Origin: Planctomycetaceae bacterium
GTDB lineage: Bacteria; Planctomycetota; Planctomycetia; Planctomycetales; Planctomycetaceae
Direction: 5' to 3'
DNA: 64,000 bases
Assembly: GCA_024742875.1 (NCBI GenBank)
Contig: JANSXP010000016.1
Location: forward strand, 1 to 64,000
The notes under the pieces are model-generated. The model saw only the letters and a list, made by a program, of their open reading frames with translations, was not told the origin of the DNA and searched no databases. Positions within the stretch are counted from its first letter, which is position 1. Each line of letters begins with the position of its first letter. The position numbers and the translations under genes are program-made. This document shows positions 1 to 9,337 of this stretch, one piece after another.

Positions 1-390
1 AGCAAGCGCCCATTGTCGCTGCGGCTGCCAGCCATCCGACATGATGTTGACCGCCACAATCGTGATCGCAATAACGGCTGCCAGTGAGGCTGTTTCCGAC
101 AGGCCTGTGTTTCCAGCCGACGAGGTGGAATTGGTGGTCGGCCGGGACATCAGCCAGGGCACGACCGTGACGGGGATCAGCACATCAAGGGGAATGGCTG
201 ATGACTGCAACAGCCAGCGCAGCAGCAGTGTTGCGGCTCCAAGCAGGACCCCGCCGCCCGTGCGAATCCAGGCCATGCAGGCGACGGCCACCGGCAGCGT
301 GAGACTTTGCGGGGGAATCAGATCTGTCCGTGCTGTTTCCAGTGTCAGGGCGCACCACAGAATTAACAGCCAGAGTCCGTACGACTTCAT
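1..390 (-). CDS. mreD: MreD-like rod-shape membrane protein (3' part cut off by window edge)
   Basis: An open frame of 130 codons runs on the minus strand from an ATG at 390 to the window edge without a stop. Its ATG overlaps the mreC stop codon (ATGA), so the two are translationally coupled. The product is strongly hydrophobic, starting MKSYGLWLLILWCALTLE, with several predicted membrane segments. MreD is the small inner-membrane partner of MreC in the elongasome that guides sidewall peptidoglycan synthesis. The call rests on hydrophobicity and on its place directly after mreB-mreC; MreD sequences are poorly conserved, so the position in the operon is the main argument. Confidence 0.7.
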   Translation of the reverse strand, partial: MKSYGLWLLILWCALTLETARTDLIPPQSLTLPVAVACMAWIRTGGGVLLGAATLLLRWLLQSSAIPLDVLIPVTVVPWLMSRPTTNSTSSAGNTGLSETASLAAVIAITIVAVNIMSDGWQPQRQWALA

Positions 391-1349
391 GAGCGGTCAC
401 CGTCTTTGTCGGGGAGGTTTCGCTGGGTACGCTGTCGGCTGAGACGGGGTTTGACAATGGCTACCTCGTCCAGAAGAGCGGGATTAAACGCCGGCCGCAC
501 AATGATGTCCCACTGGCCACCCTCGGAGAAAACGGCGTGCACCACCTGCCCGTAGTAAAGTCGCGGACTGTTGATGCCCTGGACACTGGAGGCGAACACT
601 TCGTCGCCCACCGAGACCGCTTCTGTGTAAGGGATACCGGTGACTCGGCAGAATTCCTTTCCTGATCCTTCCAGCAGGCCGCGTGCACCCAGCGTTGCGC
701 CCTGATCACTGAGCTGCACCAGCTGGACAGCGCCCGTGTAGTTGCTGTCTGTGATCGGCTGCACCAGACTGACCCACCGAGACAGTTGTGTGATGCGGCC
801 AATGATGGCGGCCCCATACGCCACTTTGTCACCCTCTTCCAGGCGATGGTCGGTTCCTTTGTCGACGATGATACCGTCCTGCGAGATTACCAGGTCAGAC
901 TCTTTGAGCCCCTGTGTGCGGCCCGCGTCAATAATGGCATTTTTCAGCTGACCGGGAAGACGCGAGTGGCTGAGCACTCTGGCTTTCAGGGCAATGAAAT
1001 TCACCAGGTCAGAACTGTTGACCGTCTGCAGGCTGGCCGTGCGGCGTTCATCGCGAAGCTCACGCTGCAGTCTGGCATTGTCCAGCAGCAGCTGTCTTCG
1101 CTGCAGTTCGTTGACCAGTAGCGCGTTTTGCAGTTCGGCAATTTCTCCAGCTGCTTCGCTGTTGTCTGCTGACTGTACAGAAGGCGGAGCCAGTGACAGT
1201 ACGGCCAGTCGACCGGGATTGACGGCATTGTGCACGGCCATGCGAACACCGGTGAGCACACCGAACTGATCGGCCGCCCAGCAGGCAGCAGTCAGGCTCA
1301 GCATCAGCACGGCGGCCGGACGAATGTGGTGTCGATAGCGTGCGTCCAT
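387..1349 (-). CDS. mreC: Rod shape-determining protein MreC
   Basis: The 320-residue product has one N-terminal membrane segment (about residues 10-30), a coiled-coil stretch rich in Glu, Leu and Arg (about 65-110) and a periplasmic beta-rich domain, with phrases such as SRLPGQLKNAIIDAG, GIIVDKGTDHRLEEGDKV and YGAAIIGRI that resemble the MreC core. MreC sits in the inner membrane and links cytoplasmic MreB to the cell-wall synthases. The gene follows mreB by 7 bases and overlaps mreD by 4, forming an mreBCD operon. The C-terminus is basic and polar and looks disordered. Identification rests on motif memory plus operon order. Confidence 0.88.
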   Translation of the reverse strand: MDARYRHHIRPAAVLMLSLTAACWAADQFGVLTGVRMAVHNAVNPGRLAVLSLAPPSVQSADNSEAAGEIAELQNALLVNELQRRQLLLDNARLQRELRDERRTASLQTVNSSDLVNFIALKARVLSHSRLPGQLKNAIIDAGRTQGLKESDLVISQDGIIVDKGTDHRLEEGDKVAYGAAIIGRITQLSRWVSLVQPITDSNYTGAVQLVQLSDQGATLGARGLLEGSGKEFCRVTGIPYTEAVSVGDEVFASSVQGINSPRLYYGQVVHAVFSEGGQWDIIVRPAFNPALLDEVAIVKPRLSRQRTQRNLPDKDGDRS

Positions 1350-1356
1350 GGCGCGT

Positions 1357-2394
1357 TCAGTCGCTGAGCAGGCGATCCTGCCAGAGTTCGAGGTGGTCCA
1401 GGCAGATCATTGCCCCTTTGGCGACCGTTGTGCGGGGAGCATCGGCGATTCGCACGGGGATGCCCAGATGGCGATTCAAGTGACGGTCGATGCCCCGCAG
1501 CAGCGCGCCGCCGCCGGACAGCATGATTCCAGTGTCTGCCAGATCGGCGATGAGTTCCGGCTGGCACTGTTCAATGGTTGTGCGTAGGCAGTCGACAATG
1601 TCAGCCAGCACAGGCTGCACGGCTTCTCGAATCTCTTCGCTGGTGATCATGGCTTTGCGAGGAATACCGCTGGCGGTGTCCAGTCCACTGACCTCCAGGC
1701 TCAACTCGTGGTCGAGTGCTGCGGCGCTGCCGATGTTAGTCTTGAGTGTTTCTGCCGTCTGACTGCCGATCCTCAGCGAGTAGCGGCGACGCAGGTATTT
1801 GACGATCGCTGTGTCCATGGCCGAGCCTGCGCTGCGAATGGAGTCGCGGGCCACAATGTCTCCCAGGCTCATCACGGCCACTTCTGTGGTACCACCGCCA
1901 ATATCGCACACCAGACTGGCCACCGGCTCAGAGATCGGCAGGCCGGCGCCGACCGCGGCGGCGCGGGATTTTTCAATCAGCCAGATCTGCCCGGCCCCCG
2001 CCCGTTCGGCACTATTGATGACGGCCCGTTTTTCGACTTTGGTGATGCAGGCGGGAACCGTGATCAGCACACACGGACGCAGCGGCAGTCTGCCGCCGCT
2101 GGCCTTCTGCATGAAGTAACGCAGCATTGACTCGGCCAGTTCAAAGTCGCTGATCACTCCGTGCGCAATTGGCTGCACCGCGCGAATCCCCTCCGGCGTG
2201 CGACCCAGCATCTGAGAGGCCATACGGCCCACAGCCGTCCCTTTGGCCAGCACGCCAGTCTGCCCCTGTCCCACCGCCACCACTGAGGGTTCGTCCAGAC
2301 GGATTCCCTCCGCAGGCAGACCGATGCGGGTGGCCGTGGTCCCCAGATCAATCGCCAATTGGCTGGTAAAATTGCGTCGGAACCAGTTGAGCAT
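1357..2394 (-). CDS. mreB: Rod shape-determining protein MreB (actin homologue)
   Basis: From the ATG at 2394 the protein is 345 residues, the normal MreB length, and begins MLNWFRRNFTSQLAIDLGTT. Actin-fold signatures are visible: phosphate-1 motif DLGTT (16-20), phosphate-2 motif CDIGGGTTEVAV and adenosine motif SGGGALLRGID. MreB polymerises under the inner membrane and organises lateral wall synthesis. The frame stays open a further 63 codons upstream to 2583, but that part does not resemble MreB, and the chosen ATG has a purine-rich stretch (GAAAGCGAGCGAG) before it. It is first in the mreBCD operon and is transcribed divergently from the flippase gene at 2610. Confidence 0.9.
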   Translation of the reverse strand: MLNWFRRNFTSQLAIDLGTTATRIGLPAEGIRLDEPSVVAVGQGQTGVLAKGTAVGRMASQMLGRTPEGIRAVQPIAHGVISDFELAESMLRYFMQKASGGRLPLRPCVLITVPACITKVEKRAVINSAERAGAGQIWLIEKSRAAAVGAGLPISEPVASLVCDIGGGTTEVAVMSLGDIVARDSIRSAGSAMDTAIVKYLRRRYSLRIGSQTAETLKTNIGSAAALDHELSLEVSGLDTASGIPRKAMITSEEIREAVQPVLADIVDCLRTTIEQCQPELIADLADTGIMLSGGGALLRGIDRHLNRHLGIPVRIADAPRTTVAKGAMICLDHLELWQDRLLSD

Positions 2395-2609
2395 CCGTGC
2401 TCGCTCGCTTTCTATTGGCGGGGCGCACACCCCTCGCAGACCGCGTGTTTTACCGAGAAAGCGGCAATCTCTGCAATATGCACCTTCCCTTCCGCAAATT
2501 CTGCATTTTGCCACGGATTTGTTCGACTTCACCGTAGGAACCTCCGCAGTTTGGCGACGTCCCTGGCGACGATATCCGGCCACCCGTTCTGATCAGAATT
2601 GATTTCCGT

Positions 2610-4055
2610 ATGGCCACAGACGGTCAGCAGAATTCCACTCCCTATGACGTGGCCCGTGCGGCGGACGCGGCCCGTCCCCCGCTGCTGCGCAGGCTGGCAA
2701 ACAGACTGGGGGTCGACCGGGCGATTGGGTTTGCCGTATTGGCGCGCTTCTGGCAGTTGCTGACCGGCCCCGTGACCCAGCTGCTGATCGTGTTTTGTCT
2801 GACCGAAGTGGAACAGGGCTACTACTACGCGTTCATGAATCTGCTGGCGATGCAGATCTTTGTTGAACTTGGACTGCATGTCGTTTTGATTAACGTGGCC
2901 AGTCACGAATGGGGCGGACTTGAGCTGAACGACGCCGGGCTGACGGGAGACCCGCACAGGCTGACCCGTCTGGTGTCACTGGGACGCACGGCCGTCCGCT
3001 GGTACGCGGTCGCCAGTGTTGTCTTCGTCGGGGGCGTGACGGTTGCCGGCTGGCTGTTCTTTGGCGGACTAACGGACCAGAGCGGAGTGCCGCTTGCTGG
3101 TGTTGACTGGCCGGCGCCCTGGTGCACACTGGTGGTCCTTACCGGTTTGCAGCTGTGTCTGCTGCCTTTGACGGCGATTCTTGAAGGCTGCGACCAGCTG
3201 CGAATTGTGAATCGGATCCGGTTCTGGCAGGGCGTGGCAGGTTCCGTGTGTGTGTGGCTCGCCATGGGTTCTGGCTTTGGCCTGTGGGCGTTGTGTGCGT
3301 CGGCGGCTGTGCGACTGCTGGGAGAAGCGTGGCTGGTGTTTGGCCGGTTTCGCCCCTTCTTCGCGCCGTTTCGCACTGCGCCGGCAGAAGCGGGGATCGA
3401 CTGGTGGCGAGAGATTTTGCCGCTGCAGTGGCGAATGGCCGTTCAGGGATCTTTGCTGTGGTTCGCCAATCATCTGGCGCTGCTGGTGGTGCTTAAGTAT
3501 CACGGGCCCGAAGCGGCCGGTCAGTACGGGATGATGTCCACTGTGCTCGTCGCGCTGCAGGCGGCCAGTCTGTCGTGGATTGAAACCCGTCGTCCGGTGT
3601 TTGGTCAGCTGATTGCCGAGCAGGCGTGGCAGCAGCTCGACGAGACGTTTTTTCGTATGAGTCGTATTTCGATTGGCCTGCTGTCCGCGGGAGCGGCCGC
3701 CTTTACACTGGGAGTGTGGGTGGTCGGTCTGTTGCCGTGGTGGTTCTTCGAACGCATTTCCGCGCGTCTGCCTGGCGTCGTGCCCACGCTGCTGCTGTCC
3801 CTGGCGCTCGTTATTATGCAGCTGGCCCAGTGCACCAACATCTATGTGCGAGCTCACAAGAAAGACCCTTTCCTGCTGGCCGCCGTTGTTTCCAACCTGT
3901 CTGTTGCGGCGCTGGTGTTTGTGCTGGGACGGGAGCTGGGCGCAACGGGCGTCGCTCTGGGCTATCTGCTGGGCGTGAGTCTCGTTCAGGTTCCCTGGTG
4001 GGTGAGTATCTGGCGGCGAACGCGCACACTGTGGCACACCGAGGGCGCGACATGA
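2610..4055 (+). CDS. Polysaccharide flippase-like multi-pass membrane protein (Wzx/MATE type)
   Basis: The 481-residue protein has about twelve hydrophobic segments spread over its length, for example VTQLLIVFCLTEV, AGSVCVWLAMGSGFGLW and LALVIMQLAQCTNIYVRA, matching the oligosaccharide flippase (polysaccharide biosynthesis, Wzx-like) fold. Such proteins move lipid-linked sugar repeat units across the inner membrane. Its stop overlaps the start of the methyltransferase gene (ATGA at 4052), and a glycosyltransferase follows with a second ATGA overlap, which supports a role in surface polysaccharide assembly. No clear Shine-Dalgarno sequence precedes the ATG. The substrate cannot be told from the sequence; the family is inferred from topology and neighbours. 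Confidence 0.75.
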   Translation: MATDGQQNSTPYDVARAADAARPPLLRRLANRLGVDRAIGFAVLARFWQLLTGPVTQLLIVFCLTEVEQGYYYAFMNLLAMQIFVELGLHVVLINVASHEWGGLELNDAGLTGDPHRLTRLVSLGRTAVRWYAVASVVFVGGVTVAGWLFFGGLTDQSGVPLAGVDWPAPWCTLVVLTGLQLCLLPLTAILEGCDQLRIVNRIRFWQGVAGSVCVWLAMGSGFGLWALCASAAVRLLGEAWLVFGRFRPFFAPFRTAPAEAGIDWWREILPLQWRMAVQGSLLWFANHLALLVVLKYHGPEAAGQYGMMSTVLVALQAASLSWIETRRPVFGQLIAEQAWQQLDETFFRMSRISIGLLSAGAAAFTLGVWVVGLLPWWFFERISARLPGVVPTLLLSLALVIMQLAQCTNIYVRAHKKDPFLLAAVVSNLSVAALVFVLGRELGATGVALGYLLGVSLVQVPWWVSIWRRTRTLWHTEGAT

Positions 4056-5146
4056 CACTCATGCTGGAAGAAATCGACTGCCCGTTGTGTGGTGACGGGC
4101 CATCGCGACTGGTGGTCGAATCACCAGACAATCAGTGGGGCGTGACGGGAGTCTTTCGAGCCGTGCAGTGCCAGCGCTGCGGGCACGTGTATATGAATCC
4201 GCGGCCCACACAGGAGACAATTGCCGCCTGTTATCCGGACAACTACGGACCGCATCAGAATCTGCCCCGTTCCCAGGAGAGTGCAGCGGCTGTCCCGGGA
4301 TCGACGATGGGATTAGCAGACGCAGAGGAGTCTCGTCCCTGGTATCTCCGTTATCTGCCGCTGCGATACATCCCGGGATTGAAGCGTCTGTACGAATGGC
4401 TGCTGGATGACCGCAGTCAGTGGGTGCCTGAGGCACACCGCACAGGCAGCGAACGTCCCGCCGCATTCGAGCTGGGTTGCGCGGCGGGCGCTTATTTGTC
4501 ACAGCTGCAGCAGCAGGGCTGGATCGTCCGCGGTGTGGAGCCTGGCGAACAGCCCGCCGCGACAGCACGGGCGGCCGGGCTGGACGTGACGACCGGTACC
4601 CTGGACAGTGTCAGCGTTGAGACCGAGGCGTTCGACTTCGCTGCTTCGTGGATGGTGATTGAGCACGTCCCTTCCCCACGGATCACACTGTCTGATCTCT
4701 ACCGACTGCTGAAACCAGGCGGCAGACTGGCGATCAGTGTGCCGAACGCGGGCAGCTGGGAATCGCGTTTTTTTGGTTCCGCATGGGATGCGTGGGATCT
4801 GCCGCGACACCTGCACCATTTTTCGCCTCGCTCGCTGCGTCGCCTGCTGCTCGAATGCGGTTTTGAGCGCGTGACCATTATCCATCAGCGCAACGTACTG
4901 AATATCATCGGCAGCCTTGGCATTGCGCTGACGCGCCGCCAGCCGGACAGTCGCCTCGGCCAGTGGCTGTTGCGATATCCTCATGCGCCGCGACTTTGGC
5001 TCCAGCTGCTGCTGGTGCCCGTCACGTTTGGACTGGCCTTTGTGCGGCAGGGGGGGCGACTGACGGTGATCGCCAGACGACCGGGGTTGCCCCACACGCC
5101 GGCAGATCAAACGGTCGAGACTGATCAGACACAGGGCACAGTATGA
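4052..5146 (+). CDS. Class I SAM-dependent methyltransferase with N-terminal zinc ribbon
   Basis: Translation from ATG 4052, which overlaps the flippase stop, gives 364 residues. Cys10-x2-Cys13 and Cys40-x2-Cys43 form a likely zinc ribbon. The SAM-binding motif I is FELGCAAGAYL, followed by an acidic strand end (RGVEPGEQ); later come FDFAASWMVIEHV and LLKPGGRLAISVPN, typical of the Methyltransf_23-like group found in polysaccharide clusters. A hydrophobic segment near the C-terminus (LWLQLLLVPVTFGLAFV) suggests membrane association. Lying between a flippase and a glycosyltransferase, it probably methylates a sugar or polysaccharide precursor, but the acceptor is unknown. The frame is open upstream to 3626, inside the flippase gene, which is not meaningful. 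Confidence 0.82.
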   Translation: MTLMLEEIDCPLCGDGPSRLVVESPDNQWGVTGVFRAVQCQRCGHVYMNPRPTQETIAACYPDNYGPHQNLPRSQESAAAVPGSTMGLADAEESRPWYLRYLPLRYIPGLKRLYEWLLDDRSQWVPEAHRTGSERPAAFELGCAAGAYLSQLQQQGWIVRGVEPGEQPAATARAAGLDVTTGTLDSVSVETEAFDFAASWMVIEHVPSPRITLSDLYRLLKPGGRLAISVPNAGSWESRFFGSAWDAWDLPRHLHHFSPRSLRRLLLECGFERVTIIHQRNVLNIIGSLGIALTRRQPDSRLGQWLLRYPHAPRLWLQLLLVPVTFGLAFVRQGGRLTVIARRPGLPHTPADQTVETDQTQGTV

Positions 5147-6192
5147 AGATTCTGTTTTTGTCATCCGGCGCTCACGTGCCTTCGGCGCGGTTTCGCATTC
5201 TGCCCTACCTGAGTCATTTCCGCGCGGAAGGACACCAGTGCGTTTTGGCGAACAGCTTTCCGGAAAAATATGACTACTTTCCGTGGATGGGGTTTCGTCC
5301 CAGCCAGTTGCTCAAACGCAGTGTCCGCTGGTGGCACTGGTTGCGAGCCAGGCTCCGCTCCTTTGATGTGGTATTCATTGATCGGGAGATCTTCGACGAT
5401 GCGTCCACACAGATGGAGCAGAGGTTTCGTGAATGCTGCGGTCGACTTGTACTGGATCTGGACGACGCCGTGTTTTTACGTCACAGGGAGAAGTTTGATG
5501 TTCTGCTCCCGATGGCCGACCTGGTAGTCTGCGGCAATCGCTTTCTGATGGATAAAGTGGGGCCGCTCAACGATCGTCTGCTCCACATTCCGACCTGTGT
5601 TGATATGAATGACTACAGCTGCCGAAGTTACGACGCCAGCAGCGCTCGTCCGGTTGTCGGCTGGATGGGCACCACGGGGAATTTGAAATATCTCGAAGTG
5701 GCGGCCGCCGCCCTTCGCGAAGTGGCCACTCGACACGATTTCGAACTGCGGATCGTGGTGCCCGACATCGGCCCGCTGGAGTCAACCGATTTGACAGGCG
5801 TTCATGTGGTGCACGAGCCCTGGCAGCCACGAAACGAGGTGGCGCAGCTGCAGCAGATGGATGTCGGACTGATGCCTCTGTTTGCCGATCAGGAGTGGGA
5901 CATCTACAAGTGTGGTTTGAAGCTGATTCAGTACCTGGCGGTGGGCACGCCCGGCATTGCGGCGCCGGTCGGCGTCAATTCGGAAATCATCGACGACAAC
6001 CGCAATGGTTTTGTCGCTCAGGAAACTGACGAGTGGATCACGGCCCTTGACGCGCTGCTGCCGGACGCAGCGGAACGCCAAACGCGGGGGCTGCGGGGAC
6101 GCAGCACGGTGGAAGCGAAATACTCCATTCAGGCCAACTATCCCGTGCTTCGAGACGCCCTGCTGGAACTTGTCGCCTCCCGGAACGCCTAA
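5143..6192 (+). CDS. Glycosyltransferase (GT4-like, group 1)
   Basis: The 349-residue cytoplasmic protein has a GT-B layout. The N-terminal half begins [20 protein letters not shown] and contains [10 protein letters not shown] and LDLDDAVF. The C-terminal half opens with [14 protein letters not shown] and has the donor-binding region [21 protein letters not shown], in which the usual E-x7-E is weak. Such enzymes transfer a sugar from a nucleotide donor to a growing glycan. Its ATG overlaps the methyltransferase stop by 4 bases, making it the third gene of the flippase operon. Its stop overlaps the stop of the convergent sulfatase gene by 4 bases. Donor and acceptor are not predictable. Confidence 0.85.
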   Translation: MKILFLSSGAHVPSARFRILPYLSHFRAEGHQCVLANSFPEKYDYFPWMGFRPSQLLKRSVRWWHWLRARLRSFDVVFIDREIFDDASTQMEQRFRECCGRLVLDLDDAVFLRHREKFDVLLPMADLVVCGNRFLMDKVGPLNDRLLHIPTCVDMNDYSCRSYDASSARPVVGWMGTTGNLKYLEVAAAALREVATRHDFELRIVVPDIGPLESTDLTGVHVVHEPWQPRNEVAQLQQMDVGLMPLFADQEWDIYKCGLKLIQYLAVGTPGIAAPVGVNSEIIDDNRNGFVAQETDEWITALDALLPDAAERQTRGLRGRSTVEAKYSIQANYPVLRDALLELVASRNA

Positions 6193-7673
6193 AGACGTTT
6201 CTGATTGACGGGAACGGTTGGAACGTTGCCGCTGGCGCGTTCCCGCAGCAGGGGCCTGAGCCGACGCATGGCCTGCTTTGCGGCCTCATCAGGAGTGATC
6301 GCCAGGTTGTGAAACTCCATCGGATCCGCGTAGTGATCGTACAGCTCGATTCCCTGTTTGCCGCTGGCCCATTCGGTGTATCGCCAGCGTGCATCGCGAA
6401 TGCTGCAGCCCATCACCATGGAATCCAGTCGGTCATCATCAGGTCTCAGGACCTGGGTGACGGCCACGGAATTCCAGGCGGTGGTCGGAGTCGACAGCAG
6501 GGGCCCAAGGTCTTTGCCCGCCAGACCCGCGGGCACTGCGACCCCGGCCGCCGCAGCAACTGTCGGGTAGATGTCGACAAATTCGACCACGCGGCGACAC
6601 GGCTGACCATTGCCCGCGGCGCCTGGTACCCGAATGATTAGTGGTGACCGGGCAGACTGTTCAAACAGTGTGCGTTTTTGCCAGATGCCATTGTGTTCGC
6701 CCAGGTGATAGCCGTGATCGCTCCACAGCACGACGATGGTGTTGTCTGCCAGTCCCTGCTCGTCAAGACAGTCGAGCAATCGCCCAACCTGCGCGTCAAT
6801 AAACGAGACGCACGCGTAATAAGCCTGCAGTGCTTTCAGCAGGACAGGTCGCTCCAGGTTGTAATGGGGGACCGGACAGTTGTGGGCGAAAGCAGCCGTG
6901 GGAATGTCGTCGCGATCGCCAGGCGGAGCCCAGGGCAAACGCAGTGATTCCAGCGGATACAGATCGAAGTACTTTTTGGGCGCAACGTAGGGCGTGTGGG
7001 GGCGGAAAAAACCGACGCCCAGAAAAAAGGGGCGGTCCCGTTTTGATGAAAGAATCTCAACGGCTTTTTGCGCGATGAGTCCGTCGGTCTGTTCGCCATC
7101 TTCTCCGTCTGCGGCCAGCCAGCTCAGTGCGGCGCTGATCTTCCGGTGGGGTTCCGCGTTGAAGATCAGACTCTCTTCCGCCTTGTCGCGCCCTTTGGGA
7201 TTGAATGTCCGCTGCCACGATGGCGGATCGTCAAATCCGTCTGTGCCGATTGATGCCGGCACATTGTAATGATACAGCTTACCAACCCGGGATACATCGT
7301 AGCCGACCTTTTGAAATGCCTGCGGCAGTGTGACCACATCCGGCAGTTCGTCCCGGAAATGACGATCCAGATCGTACACCTTGATCTGATCCGGTCGCAG
7401 CCCCGTCATGACGCTGGCCCGTGTCGGGTTGCACAGCGGCAGCTGATTGTAGGCCCGCTCAAAGCAGACTCCCGTCGCCGCCAGACGATCGATGTGGGGC
7501 GTTTGGGCGACCACGTCTCCCAGGCATCCCAGCGCGGGGGCAAGATCATCGACGGCAATAAACAGCACGTTGGGTTTGTCGCTCGCAAGTCCGGAGCCAG
7601 CGATCAGCAGGGCAGTGAACAACGGCAGTGTGGAACGAAGCACGGGCAATTTCCTTTCGAGATGGCCTGCCAT
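6189..7673 (-). CDS. Secreted sulfatase, iduronate-2-sulfatase-like
   Basis: The start chosen at 7673 has GGGGAG six bases upstream and yields a signal peptide ([13 protein letters not shown]) directly before the mature domain, giving 494 residues. The metal site VDD (about 41-43) and the sulfatase signature C-N-P-T-R (Cys81, the residue converted to formylglycine) are present, as are GKLYH and [12 protein letters not shown]. The phrase [12 protein letters not shown] and the spacing resemble the iduronate-2-sulfatase subgroup, abundant in marine planctomycetes for breaking down sulfated polysaccharides. The frame extends 41 codons further up, but that part lacks a secretion signal. It needs a formylglycine-generating enzyme encoded elsewhere. 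Confidence 0.9.
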   Translation of the reverse strand: MAGHLERKLPVLRSTLPLFTALLIAGSGLASDKPNVLFIAVDDLAPALGCLGDVVAQTPHIDRLAATGVCFERAYNQLPLCNPTRASVMTGLRPDQIKVYDLDRHFRDELPDVVTLPQAFQKVGYDVSRVGKLYHYNVPASIGTDGFDDPPSWQRTFNPKGRDKAEESLIFNAEPHRKISAALSWLAADGEDGEQTDGLIAQKAVEILSSKRDRPFFLGVGFFRPHTPYVAPKKYFDLYPLESLRLPWAPPGDRDDIPTAAFAHNCPVPHYNLERPVLLKALQAYYACVSFIDAQVGRLLDCLDEQGLADNTIVVLWSDHGYHLGEHNGIWQKRTLFEQSARSPLIIRVPGAAGNGQPCRRVVEFVDIYPTVAAAAGVAVPAGLAGKDLGPLLSTPTTAWNSVAVTQVLRPDDDRLDSMVMGCSIRDARWRYTEWASGKQGIELYDHYADPMEFHNLAITPDEAAKQAMRRLRPLLRERASGNVPTVPVNQKRL

Positions 7674-7765
7674 TGTCCACTCCCCGCATGGAGTGTAAAG
7701 CGTTCGCAGCAGCTGCCCGCCTGAGTTCCTCCGGGCTTCAAATGACACAGTCGAATCAGCGCATG

Positions 7766-7799
7766 AAAAAGGGGTGACACAGTGGCTCTGTGTCACCCC
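7766..7799 (-). terminator. Rho-independent terminator of the export lipoprotein gene
   Basis: A perfect 12-bp stem (GGGGTGACACAG paired with CTGTGTCACCCC, 7771-7782 with 7788-7799) has a 5-base loop and, read on the minus strand, is followed by TTTTT. It lies 36 bases past the stop of the gene ending at 7835, so it should end that transcript before the sulfatase gene. Confidence 0.85.
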
Positions 7800-7834
7800 C
7801 CCGATTGGACCTGGAAGCCTTCCAGCTGCCGTGT

Positions 7835-9268
7835 TTAGTTATTCAGGCCGTTGCCGATCAGGTAGGCAGGCAGCAGTCCGAGGACCAGGTTGCCCGCTTC
7901 CTCCGCCAGTGTGTAGCGAAGCATGACCATGTCGCCAGGCTTGATCAGGATGCGTTCTGAGCGATTCGTCAACGCGCGATTCAGGTCGACTTTCAAAGTG
8001 ATCTGATTGCCGCACGGCAGGTCTCGGATTACGAGCACTTCGGATGGCTGACAGAAGCCTGATGCTCCCGCACCACCGCCAGCCCCACCGAACTGCCCAC
8101 CACCACCTCCAAAGCCACCGCGACCTCCTCCACCACTGATCGCACTGATCGCCGTCGCTCCCTGGCCCAGTTGGCCACCTGCCAGAGCGACCGCCCCGAC
8201 GACGTCCAGATCGTGATCACGAGGCAATGGGATTTCCTGACCACCCAGTATGCCGCCAGTGAAGAATGTTTCCCGGTCACGGCTTTTGATCATCACGATG
8301 TCGCCTTCGCTCAGCAGAATGTCATCCTTGCCAAAGTTGGGTGGATTGCGGGGATCATACCGCAGCGGAATGCGGGTCATGTTGGGAGGGTCGGGCATGG
8401 GACGTTCATCACAGAAGCAGGGATCTTCGCAGTTCATGCAGTCCAGACACGCATGATTCATGACCTGCTCGTAGGTGATGCCGTCTTCATACATGCCGCG
8501 AAGGACAATCACTTCGTTTTTCGCATCCAGACCTGGCAGGCCGCCGGTTTCCGTCAAAGCGTGCAGCACGTCGTTTTCATAGGCGGGCAGGTCGACAACC
8601 GTGCCACTGCCGCGCTTGGTGACTTCGGCAATACCGCCAGATTCCTCACGCATGACCAGCACGCGAACGGTACGGCGGTGAATCATCGTCAGGCTGACTT
8701 TACCCTCTGGTACTTCGCCCTCCTCCAGTTTTAGGAAAGGGTCGGGGCCGCCATAATAGGCGTCCTGAACGACTTTGGTCGCCTGAATGAGCGACTTCCC
8801 CTCTACAGATACGGGGCCAACATATGGCAGCACCAGGGTGCCGTCATCCCGAACCGGAATCGGCAGGCCGACAGCGGGTGGCAGGTCGGAATTTTCGTGG
8901 AAGTGCACAGCCGGCAGCGGGACCGACAGAGAGGTTGCTCCGGCGAGATCGGCGACAGCCGGGTCGACACTGGTAATGCCGGGAATCTCAATCCCCAGCA
9001 CGTCGCCTGGACCCAGAGCATAAAACGGCGGCGGATCCTGACGCAGTCGAATCAGCGACGTGTCTTCGTAGTTGTTCTTGCGCTCCGCATCCAGCAACTG
9101 ACGGGGCACGCGTGATACGGGAATGCCGGCGATGCGATGACTGCCCAAAAATGACGTGCAGCCGGTCAGCGAGCAGCTGATCAGCAGGGCGGCAACAAAA
9201 TACGCGGACCGTCGGCTTGTCTGATCGCGCGTGCCTGCCGGCGGAGTGAAGGTCAGCTTTTTCATCAT
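7835..9268 (-). CDS. Polysaccharide export (Wza-like) outer-membrane lipoprotein with SLBB region
   Basis: The 477-residue product has a lipoprotein signal with LTGC (Cys37). The Poly_export domain starts at [16 protein letters not shown], with [19 protein letters not shown] behind it, then come SLBB-like segments ([40 protein letters not shown]) and a final [22 protein letters not shown]. These proteins form outer-membrane channels for polysaccharide export. Two oddities interrupt the usual plan: a cluster of five Cys (C-x2-C-x2-C-x3-C-x-C, about 273-285) and a Gly-rich stretch (about 377-409). GGAG stands five bases before the first ATG; ATG 9265 is an alternative. It follows two other lipoprotein genes and ends at a strong terminator. 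Confidence 0.87.
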   Translation of the reverse strand: MMKKLTFTPPAGTRDQTSRRSAYFVAALLISCSLTGCTSFLGSHRIAGIPVSRVPRQLLDAERKNNYEDTSLIRLRQDPPPFYALGPGDVLGIEIPGITSVDPAVADLAGATSLSVPLPAVHFHENSDLPPAVGLPIPVRDDGTLVLPYVGPVSVEGKSLIQATKVVQDAYYGGPDPFLKLEEGEVPEGKVSLTMIHRRTVRVLVMREESGGIAEVTKRGSGTVVDLPAYENDVLHALTETGGLPGLDAKNEVIVLRGMYEDGITYEQVMNHACLDCMNCEDPCFCDERPMPDPPNMTRIPLRYDPRNPPNFGKDDILLSEGDIVMIKSRDRETFFTGGILGGQEIPLPRDHDLDVVGAVALAGGQLGQGATAISAISGGGGRGGFGGGGGQFGGAGGGAGASGFCQPSEVLVIRDLPCGNQITLKVDLNRALTNRSERILIKPGDMVMLRYTLAEEAGNLVLGLLPAYLIGNGLNN

Positions 9269-9337
9269 GAATTCTCCATCTTCCGTGGTTGAAGATGATT
9301 GATGCGGGTGTAGGAAAGCGGCCCAGTCACAGGATGA

